NCBI GenBank assembly: GCA_028583605.1
Contig: CM053332.1
Location: 19,666,851-19,730,850, forward strand
Origin: Dastarcus helophoroides
Taxonomy: Eukaryota > Arthropoda > Insecta > Coleoptera > Bothrideridae
Direction of reading: 5' to 3'
Length of the DNA stretch: 64,000 nt
The notes under the pieces are model-generated. The model had not been told where the DNA came from, did not search any database, and was given only the letters and a program-made list of their open reading frames with translations. The stretch's first letter is position 1. The number at the start of each line of letters is the position of its first letter. The translations under genes were made by a program, and so were the position numbers. Below are positions 55,563 through 64,000 of the stretch, one piece after another.

Positions 55563-57720
55563 ATTTTTTTTGATAATAGCTTGGCTATCGAAACGCGTTA
55601 GAGCAACCTCTGTTGTATTTTTTAATCTTTCTTGGCTTCAGGGGACAAGATTTGTATTTTAATAAAATATTGGAATTTTGAAAAATAAACGAAAAATTGA
55701 AATACATAACCCGTCCCCTGAAACCAAGAAGAATTAAAAAAACAGAACAAAGGTTGCTCTAATGCGTTTCAACAGCCAAGCTATCATCTTCAGAGAAATA
55801 CTTTGTTGTGTTTTTTAATCTTTTTTGGTTTCATGGGACGGGTTTGGTTTATTTTCCAAAATTTTAATATTTTATTAAAATTCAAATCAAATTGTGTGTT
55901 TCAATTTTTGAAGATAACCAAGGACCAATTGGTGTCACTAAAAAAAATAAACGAATTTTAAAAATGTCAAAATTTAAAAAATCCAAGATTTTAAAAAACA
56001 ACTTAAAATTTTGAGGAACTTTAAAAAATGTTGAAATTTTCATAAACAAATAAAATTTTCAACAAACATCTGGTTTTCAAAAAAAGTTGCAATTAAACTT
56101 TTTAAAAAGTCAGGCAAAATGTTGTAAAAATGCTACACTTTATAAAAGTTGGAAAGTCGCACTAATTTAAAAGAATTCAAAATTTTTTAAAAAACAAAAT
56201 TTTCAACAAATTTCTTTTTGAAAAAGTTTACATTTTAACAGATCGATTTTGAATTGAAATCTTAATTGTCAAAATTTGGAAAAGTATCGACTTTTTTATA
56301 ATATGTCAAAATTTTGAAAGAAGTTTGAAAAAATCCAATTTTCAAAAAAAATGTGAAATTTTTGAAGTCATTTGAAAATAAATTGCAATTTTGACCAACG
56401 TAAAGATTTTTAAAAAAGGTAAAAATTTTGAAAAACAGCCACTATTTTAAAAGGACAAAATTTTGAAATAAAGTCAAAAATTTAAAAATATCGAAATGTT
56501 CTAAAATTGAAATATATATTTTGGCTTGCATTTTTAATGTTTCTTGGTTTCAGGGGACAAGATTTGTATTTTAATAAAATATTGGAATTTTGAAAAATAA
56601 ACGAAAAATTAAAATACATAACCCGTCCCCTGAAACCAAGAAGAATAAAAAAACACAACAAAGGTTGCTCTAACGCGTTTCGACAGCCAAGCTATCCTCT
56701 TCAGAGAAATACTTTGTTGTGTTTTTTAATCTTCCTTTGTTTCAGGGGAAAGTTTTGTGTTTCAATTTTGGAAGATAACCAAGGACCAGTCCGTTTCACT
56801 AAAAAAAAATAAACGAATTTGAAAAATGTCAAAATTTTTAAAAAAGCCAAGATTTTGAAAAACAACTTAAAATTTTGAGGAACTTTAAAAATGTTGAAAT
56901 TTTCATAAACAAATGAAATTTTCATAAACAAATGAAATTTTCATAAACAAATAAAATTTTCAACAAACATCTGGTTTTCAAAAAAAGCTGCAATAAAATT
57001 TTTTAAAAAGTCGGGCAAAATGTTGTAACAATGCTACACTTTATAAGTCGCACTAATTTAAAAGAATTCAAAATTTTTTAAATACAATTTTCAACAAATT
57101 TCTTTCTGAAAAAGTCTAAATTTTAACAGATCGATTTTGAACCGAAATCTTAATAGTTAAAATTTGGCAAAGTATCAACTTTCTCATAATATCTCAAAAT
57201 TTTGAAAAAAATTTGAAAAAATCCAATTTTCCAAAAAAAATGTGAAATTTTTGAAGTCATTTAAAAATAAATTGCAATTTTGACCAACGTAAGGATTTTT
57301 AAAAATGTTAAACATTTTTGAAAAAAAACCACTATTTCAAAAGGACAAAATTTTGAAATAATGTCAAAAATTGAAAAATATCGAAATGTTCTAAAATTGA
57401 AATACACATTTTGTCCCCTGAAACCTTGGCTTGCATTTTTTAATCTTTCTTGGTTTCAGGGGACAAGATTTGTATTTTAATAAAATATTGGAATGTTGAA
57501 AAATAAACGAAAAATTGAAATACAAAACCCGTCCCCTGAAACCAAAAAGGATTAAAAAAACACAACAAAGGTTGCTCTAACGCGTTTCGACAGCCAAGCT
57601 ATTATCTTCAGAGAAATACTTTGTTGTGTTTTTTAATCTTTCTTGGTTTCAGAGGACAAGATTTGTATTTCAATTTTTAAAGATAACCGAGGACCAGTTC
57701 GTCCCGCCAAAAGAAAAAAA
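55563..57720. repeat. ~910-bp tandem array containing GAAACGCG family copies
   Basis: AGGGGACAAGATTTGTATTT recurs near 55640, 56555 and 57459 (about 910 bp apart). Each unit holds a collapsed GAAACGCG foldback: ACCCGTCCCCTGAAACC, then CGTTTCGACAGCCAAGCTA, CTTCAGAGAAATACTTTGTT, then TTTGGTTTCAGGGG or a variant. About 700 bp of A-rich filler follows, with the word AACAAACATCTGGTTTTC. The third unit is partial. The plus frames 57626-58012 and 57643-57945 cross from the repeat into the next feature and are not genes. Confidence 0.88.
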
Positions 57721-57854
57721 ATCGAAATGTTTAAAAAGAAAATCGAACGAAATTTTAAAAGAAGTCAAAATTTTCATGACAATTGGAAACTTTCAAAAGA
57801 TGCTGACATTTTTAAGAAAGATTCACATTGTTGTATTAAAAAACGAAATTTTCA

Positions 57855-57990
57855 AAAAACTCGATGTGATAACGAAGGCTTCCACGGCCAGAGTCAGTAC
57901 AGGATATACTTCTTCCGGGATTGGACCGTGTCGAAGAACTACTAAAAGTGTTCGACGTTTCGCCCACCATCGTAGGGGGCTTCTTCAGGA
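57855..57990 (-). mobile_element. Fragment of another retroelement with CCTGAAGAAGCC...GGCGAAACG hairpin
   Basis: On the minus strand CCTGAAGAAGCCCCCTACGA leads into GGTGGGCGAAACGTCGAAC, then ACACGGTCCAATCCCGG and GACTCTGGCCGTGGAAG. The arrangement CTGAAGA, a GC stem, GAAACG is a recognised style in repeats of many animals, including Penelope-like elements. Composition is sharply richer in GC than the flanks. No coding domain remains, so the family is not certain. Confidence 0.5.
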
Positions 57991-59815
57991 ACAAAGAAAG
58001 AAAAATAGATGAAAAGAGGAATATGAGGGAATATGCAAAAAAGAAAAATAAAAAGGCCAATTTCAATTTTTTCAATTTTTTAAAACTCGTTCTAATTTAA
58101 TTCAAAAAATGCAAAAACAAGCGAAGATTTAAAAAACAAAATTCAAAACTTTGAGAAATGGCCGAAAATTCAAAAAATAGCTGAGATTTTAAAAAAAGTG
58201 AATCTGAATTTTTAAAATAATCAGAATAAATAAAAATAATCGACCATTAAAACATCGAAATTTTCAACAAAAATTCAAAAATTACAAATTTTAAATTTTT
58301 AAAAATAGGAAGATTTTAAAAATGTCGAAATCCTTAAAAAAGCCATAAGCAATTTTTAAAAAAAAATTTTTAACAAATCAAAAGTCAGATTTTTGAAAAA
58401 TGTGGCAATATTCATAAAAAACGAAAAGTTTCTAAAAATTCCAATTTTCAAAAAAAACAATTTTAAAAAAAAAACCAATTTTTAAAAGAAATCCAATTTT
58501 TAAAAAAATTCCAAGTTTTAAAAAAATTCCAATTTTCCAAAAAAAATCGAAATCTTGAAAAATTCAAACTTTTAAAAAAGACAGACTAGCTTTTTGAATT
58601 TTGAAAACTTTTGAGTCCTACTAATTTTCAAAAAGGGATAAAATATTTTAAAAATTGAAATTCTTTAAAACTTCGAAATTTTCGAAAAAATCGAAATTTT
58701 TAAAAGCAGATGAATTCTGAGAAAATATCCAAATTTTTAATAGTCGAAATTTTGAATAATATCGACATTTTTATAAAAAGTTTACATTTTCAATAAAAAG
58801 TCGAGCTTCCTAAAAAAGTGGATATTTGGAAAATTCAAATTTTGTAAAAAGGCGTTTTGAGTCAAAGATTATGTTTGAAGACTAAAATTAAAAGGTAAAT
58901 ATTTCAAAATTACAAACATAGATTGGAGAAAAACTTCAATATTTAAAAGTTAGATTCAAAACTTCAAAAATTCTTACTTTGAATTTAAATATCTATAAAA
59001 AATTTTCGAATTTTCAATGAAAATTTAAAAGTGAAGTCAAGATTTGGAAAAAAAGTTCAAACAAATATTGTTCGAAAAATTGTGACAAAAAGACAAATTT
59101 TAATAACTGAGCTGAAATTATCTGTTAAAAAAAATTGAAGGTTTCAGAAAAAAGATAATTCGAAAATAAAAACAACGAATTTTAAGAAAAAATTGAACAT
59201 TTTTGGAAAATCAGATTTTTCAAAGAAAAATCTAAAAAATCACAATTTTAAAAACGACAAATATAGAGAAAGAGGAGAATTTTGGGATAAATAAATCTAA
59301 GGGAAAAATTCAAAATTCAAAAAGACGAATTTTAAGGAAATACTAAGGTTTGTAAATCTGGAAAGATATAAAAATTAAAATTTCACGAAAAAGGCAAAAA
59401 AATTAATAAAAATTTCCAAAAAGTTAGGTTTTAAATGCGTAGTGTTAAGAAATACAACAGAATTTCGAGAAAAATTCAACATTTCGAGAAAAAGCTTGAC
59501 ACTAAAAGAAAAATACCGAAAATTGAAAAGAAATTCAGAATTTTTCACAACAAGTCAAATTTTAATACAAAGAAGTCGAATTTTGCGAATAGTCAAAATT
59601 GGGAAAGAAAGACCAATAATTTAAAAAAAAATCTAAATTTGGGAAAAGACGACTCTTGATGAAAAAGTCGTTATTTTCAAAATGGAATTGAAATTTTTCA
59701 AAGAAAGTCTGATTTTAAGAAAATTTCAAATTTATTCTCAAATTTTCTGGTTTTGTTCTGAAATTTCCAAAGAATGTTTTTCAAAATCGCCCAATCAATA
59801 TTTTTCTCCAAATCT
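57991..59815. other. A-rich diffuse DNA, no gene
   Basis: TTTTAAAAAAATTCCAA-type runs and GAAATTTT words. Frames at 59435-59659 and 59442-59624 are Lys/Asn-rich and low-complexity. Confidence 0.6.
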
Positions 59816-60400
59816 TTGTTTCTTCATCAAAATATCGACCAAATTTTGGTTAATAAGGCGAAAGTTGCAGAAATTAGAATTATGAAAAGAGTCGAAATTT
59901 TCACAAAAAAAACCAATTTTGAAAGATGGCGAAAATTTAAAAAGGAACTGACGAATTTAAAGATGGAAATTCAAAATTTTTAGAAAAAAAGACAAGTTTT
60001 AGAAATGTCTTTTTATCGAAATATCGACCAGATTAAAAAAAAAAGTCCTTTTTGGTTAATAAGGCGAGAATTGCAAAAAAAAAGAGTCGAAATTTTCTCA
60101 AAAAAAAAAGTTTTGAGAGATGGCGATAATTTAAAAAGGAACTGATGAATTTAAAGATAGAAATTCAAAATTTTGAGAAAAAAAGACAAGTTTTAGAAAT
60201 GTCTTTTTATCAAAATATCGACCAAATTTAAAAAAAAGTCCTTTTTGGTTAATAAGGCGAGAATTGCAAAAATTAGAATTGTGAAAAGAGTATAAATTTT
60301 CCCAAAAAAAAACAAATTTTAAGAAAGAGCGAAAGTTTTAAAAAGAACTGACGAATTTAAAGATAAAAATTTTCAAGAAAAAAATTACAAGTTTTGGGAA
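59816..60400. repeat. ~190-bp tandem repeat, 3 units
   Basis: AATATCGACCAAATTT-type marker near 59831, 60020 and 60214 (spacings 189 and 194). Each unit has GGTTAATAAGGCGA and GAACTGACGAATTTAAAGAT. Confidence 0.85.
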
Positions 60401-60430
60401 TATTTTTAAAATGAAAAAAAAAAACGAATT

Positions 60431-62040
60431 TTATAAAAGAAGTCCAAATTTAGAAAAAAAATGTCGAAATTTGAAGACAAAAATTAGGGAATCAGTTGAA
60501 AATATTCGTTAGATTCTAAAAAATCGAAACTTATCGAAAAAGCCCGAAATATGGGAAATAGTCGAGAAAAAGTTCGAATTTTCGAGAATAGGTCGACATC
60601 TTCAGAAATTTAAATTTTAATTTGGAAAAAGTCGAATTTTGTGAATAGAATCATAATTTTGGAAGAAAAGACGAATTTTGGGCAAAGTAATCCTTTTAAG
60701 AAAAAGTCGAATTTGGGGGAAAAATTTGCCATTTTGAAATAGAATGGAAATTTCGCAGAGAAAACCAAATTTAAGAAGAAGGTTTAAATTTTTTGAAAGA
60801 AAAGTTTCTCTACAAGTTATATTTTTTATAAAAGAAGTCCAAATTTAGAAAAAAAATGTCAAAATTTGAAGACAAAAATTAGGGAATCAGTTAAAAATAT
60901 TCCGGAGTTAGATTCTAAAAAATCGAAACTTATCGAAAAAGCCCGAAATAATCAAGAAATCGGAAATAATCGAGAAAAAGTTCGAATTTTCGAGAGTAGG
61001 TCGACATCTTCAAAAATTTAAATTTTAATTTGGAAAAAGTCGAATTTTGCAAATAGAATCATAATTTTGGAAGAAAAGACGAATTTTGAGCAAAGTAATC
61101 CTTTTAAGAAAAGTCGAATTTGGGGGAAAAATTTGCCATTTTCGAAATAGAATGGAAATTTCGCAGAGAAAACCAAATTTAAGAATAAGGTTTAAATTTT
61201 TTGAAAGAAAATTTTCTCGCAAGTTATATTTTTTATAAAAGAAGTCCAAATTTAGAAAAAAAATGTCGAAATTTGAAGACAAAAATTAGGGAATCAGTTG
61301 AAAATATTCCGGAGTTAGATTCTAAAAAATCGAAACTTATCGAAAAAGCCCGACATAGGGGAAATAGTCGAGAAAAAGTTCGAATTTTCGAGAATAGGTC
61401 GACATCTTCAGAAATTTAAATTTTAATTTGGAAAAAGTCGAATTTTGTGAATAGAATCATAATTTTGGAAGAAAAGACGAATTTTGAGCAAAGTAATCCT
61501 TTTAAGAAAAAGTCGAATTTGGGGAAAAAATTTGCCATTTTGAAATAGAATGGAAATTTCGCAGAGAAAACCAAATTTAAGAATGAGGTTTAAATTTTTT
61601 AAAAGAAAATTTTCTCGCAAGTTATATTTTTTATAAAAGAAGTCCAAATTTAGAAAAAAAATGTCGAAATTTTACGACAAAAATTACGGAATCAGTTAAA
61701 AATATTCCGTAGTTAGATTCTAAAAAATCGAAACTTATCGAAAAAGCCCGACATGGGGGAAATAATCGAGAAAACGATCGAATTTTCGAGAGTAGGTCGA
61801 CATCTTCAGAAATTTAAATTTTAATTTGGAAAAAGTCGAATTTTGCGAATAGAATCATAATTTTGGAAGAAAAGACGAATTTTGAGCAAAGTAATCCTTT
61901 TAAGGAAAAGTCGAATTTGGGGGAAAAATTTGCCATTATCAAATAGAATGGAAATTTCGCAAAGAAAACCAAATTTAAGAATAAGGTTTAAATTTTTTGA
62001 AAGTAAATTTTCTCGCAAGTTATAGTTTTTATAAAAATAT
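60431..62040. repeat. ~400-bp tandem array, 4 units
   Basis: TTATAAAAGAAGTCCAAATT recurs at about 60431, 60826, 61233 and 61631 (395, 407, 398), with a partial fifth near 62027. The units share GAATCAGTTGAAAATATTC, AGGTCGACATCTTCAGAAAT and GCAAAGTAATCCTTTTAAG. Similar minus frames (61025-61282, 61423-61647, 61821-62060) repeat with the array and are not genes. Confidence 0.93.
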
Positions 62041-62728
62041 ATTATATTTCCAAAACCCAAAGTCTGTAAATAAATATTTTTACTTTTTTATCAAAGGATC
62101 GGCCAAATTTGGAAAAAAGCTAAATTTTAAAAAATCCGAGGAAAGTCGTATTTTAAAAACAGTCGATATTTTCAGAAAAATCCGAAACTACGAAAGTCAG
62201 ATTTTAAGAAAAAAAATTCGAATTCTGAGAATATATTCGAAATGTAAAAAAAACGAATTTGTTGGAAAAACTCGAAACCTCGAGGAAAAAACGAACTTAG
62301 AAATGTAAAAATGAAAATTTCTGCATAAACTCTTTTTCTGGTTGACTATGTATTTTTAATTGAATGCATAAGCCAGAGGGGGGAAAGTGACATGAAGCTG
62401 GTACAACATTGCTATGAGAAAAAGGTATTTTTCCATATACACATAAACTTATAATAATAAAAGTTTATAAATGCCATTTTATAGGTTGTTAATGCCATTT
62501 TCGCCTATTTTATTTGCCATTTATGGCGTCAAACCTTAACTTTTTTACTGCCCGGGCTCTAGTTATATGTTAAAGAAACGTACGTTTTACAAAGCAAGGG
62601 TACAAAAGGCCGAAAACGCCCAAACGATGTTAAAACTTCCAAAATAAATTAATTTTTCAACGGGAACTCTGAAATAACTTGTTACTATCAAATGGAACAA
62701 ACAGACTCGACTTTTCTGCATCAAAGGG
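62041..62728. other. A-rich DNA grading into unique DNA
   Basis: From about 62330 composition becomes ordinary. A hairpin CATAAACTT and AAGTTTATA lies at about 62442-62475, followed by two TGCCATTTT words. No gene. Confidence 0.5.
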
Positions 62729-63060
62729 TTGACATTTTTAACATCAAATTTCGAAATATGCTACCATAAAAGAGCACTCAATTTCAATTACATCGCAAAC
62801 GAAATACATTTAGGAAACATCAACCGTCATTTTAGTTTAGCCCTAACAATTCTCAACAGCTCAATTTTTGTCGAGCCCTTTGATCTCGATGGAGCGCCGC
62901 AAAAAGAAACTTTTAACCTCATCTCCTACGAAAACAAATTTAAAATTGTCGGCGAGTGCGAAACGAAATGGATGTTTGTGCTCGAACAAAGCCGACAACG
63001 AATTCTCCGGTTTCGAAGTAATCCCGGTATCGTTTGACCTAAGAGTCAAGTTAAGCAAAT
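62729..63060 (+). pseudogene. Unrecognised coding-like segment, probably frameshifted
   Basis: A frame open from about 62729 reads NRHFSLALTILNSSIFVEPF, FDLDGAPQKETFNLISYENK and KFKIVGECETKWMFVLEQS. A second frame reads NKADNEFSGFEVIPVSFDLR and ends VKLSK with TAA at 63060-63062. The first part of frame one and last part of frame two both look like ordinary protein with balanced residues and mixed codons, unlike the repeats around it. One frame change near 62985 would join them. No ATG opens the frame, so it may be an internal or last exon. No domain recognised. A minus frame 62861-63088 overlaps and looks less protein-like. Confidence 0.3.
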
Positions 63061-63062
63061 AA

Positions 63063-63576
63063 CTGGTGGTAAAAAAAAAACGCCTCAAAGGGCGAATTCG
63101 CGGAATTACGGTGCAATTGCGGTTTTAATGACGTTGCTTTCGAAAGCTCGACGCTTGTTAGGATAATTTGACAAAAAGTGGTGATGAAAGGCGGCGCCCT
63201 ATGTTAAGCACAATGCGCAGACATGGTCATGCAAATTCGGTTACCTTTGTCAATAAAACCAGTGTTTACTTGGGCTTTATATAATTTGAGTGAAGAGCGT
63301 TGCTAAACACGGTGGAAACTAATTAATATTGTTAATGGTCACTGGTTGGAACTTTCTAGACGACAGCTTGCGGACTCCTTTGCAGCACCTGCTAACTATA
63401 TTTACTGTATAAACAATACAAGCAGCCGTAAATGGCTAAAAGATATGGCCGCGTAAAGTAGGTAAGTTATATCACTGCGGAGCTTTGTATTACTTTGAAA
63501 AAGCACGCTTACAGGAAGAACAAGATCAATAGCTTGGCATGAGCTAGGTCTTGTAATTCTTGAATGAAAAGCATAT
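63063..63576. other. Unique DNA, no gene
   Basis: Ordinary composition between the coding-like segment and the LTR. Nothing recognised. Confidence 0.5.
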
Positions 63577-64000
63577 TGTAAGAAAATGTAGTTATAAAAT
63601 TTGTAATTTGTATTAGTGATTGTGTAAGGAACTCTCTAGAAAAATTTGATAATAGGAAGCGGCTGCGATAATGAATCATACGGCAGATAAGCGCTCTAGA
63701 TTTTTCCGCAAGCGATAAGTCTTATCTGAACGAAGTTCCGTTCTAGAAACCGGAACGGTACTGTGATGAGCAGCCGTTGTGATTAAATCCAGGTCAAGTC
63801 GATTAAATGTGATACGCGACCAAAACCAGTGATTGTATCTAGTTTTTCAAAATTGTCGAATTTTGCTCATCTTTAAAAATGTTCGGAGAATAATTTACCT
63901 TCGATTTTCGGACCCAATTTGTCTACGTTGTGTTTAAAATTATTTTATTTCAATAAATTGTAACCCCAGTTCGTAGAGTCGACAGGGGAGTGTTATCAAA
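63577..64000 (+). mobile_element. LTR related to 16605-16976, runs to window edge
   Basis: Starts TGTAAGAAAATGTAG (compare TGTAACGCAATGTAAATAG) directly after ATAT (63573-63576), the same tetranucleotide that flanks the first LTR. It shares GCGGCTGCGATAATGAA, CGGCAGATAAGCG with AAGTCTTATCTG, and GTTCTAGAAACCGG. AATAAA lies at 63952-63957. The TATA box of the first LTR is not conserved here, where the matching stretch reads GGAACGGTACTGTG. The end at 63998 (TTATCA) may be the LTR end, but the window stops too soon to tell a solo LTR from the 5' LTR of a full element. Confidence 0.7.

Noticed and set aside
61025..62060. Three similar minus frames (~75-85 codons) that look like a gene family
   Set aside because: They recur with the ~400-bp tandem unit and are made of AT-rich words. 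No start or splice context.

Overview
This is a gene-poor, AT-rich stretch of a eukaryotic nuclear genome, most likely an arthropod and probably an insect. The signs are truncated jockey-type and mariner-type transposons, hAT-like ends, gypsy-style LTRs with TATA boxes and TCAGT initiators, foldback elements, and one plausible spliced gene start. There is no bacterial-style gene packing. I see no tRNA, rRNA or CRISPR array. Nearly all long reading frames are translations of short-period repeats (17-, 16- and 7-bp units read through all three frames) and should not be taken as proteins.

Layout. 1-6945: A-rich diffuse DNA with a 197-bp tandem array (1-935), a foldback element ending in TACAGGGTGTCCC (2114-2868) and a ~308-bp array of eight units (4023-6480). 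6946-9090: ordinary unique DNA. 9091-12650: A-rich DNA, copies of a dispersed foldback family ('GAAACGCG family'), a decayed hAT-like element and a 17-bp satellite with an 8-monomer higher-order unit. 12654-16600: a jockey-type reverse-transcriptase pseudogene whose central part was tandemly duplicated, with a 16-bp minisatellite grown from its own coding sequence. A solo LTR (16605-16976) lies next to its 3' end. 18118-26715: a giant inverted repeat with 3.1-3.3 kb arms around a 2.2-kb spacer. 26885-29282: a ~1.1-kb direct duplication. 29526-29862: another foldback element. 30691-36510: T-rich tandem DNA with a near-perfect 634-bp foldback insertion (32384-33017). 36511-38345: unique DNA. 38461-39136 and 40397-41635: two heptamer arrays in opposite orientation. 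42701-45450: unique DNA with a possible small secreted-protein gene. 45760-47130: a two-copy tandem repeat carrying a short reading frame and a perfect 34-bp-stem palindrome that looks like a template-switch product. 48150-51640: a ~480-bp array. 52093-53117: a 3'-truncated mariner with an internal 113-bp tandem expansion. 54457-54949: a foldback element. 55563-57720: a ~910-bp array built around the GAAACGCG family. 58000-62040: A-rich arrays of ~190 and ~400 bp. 62729-63060: an unrecognised coding-like segment. 63577-64000: a second LTR of the same family as the one at 16.6 kb, running to the window edge.

Few genes are visible, so there is no pathway to describe. The biology here is repeat birth: short AT-rich monomers based on GTCGAAATTTT expand into arrays of many periods, foldback elements insert, and transposon coding sequence is itself turned into satellite. 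The most unusual signals are the dispersed family with a covarying CTGAAGA-stem-GAAA hairpin (hammerhead-like in part), the minisatellite arising inside a reverse transcriptase, the template-switch palindrome, and two LTRs of one family both preceded by the same ATAT tetranucleotide.
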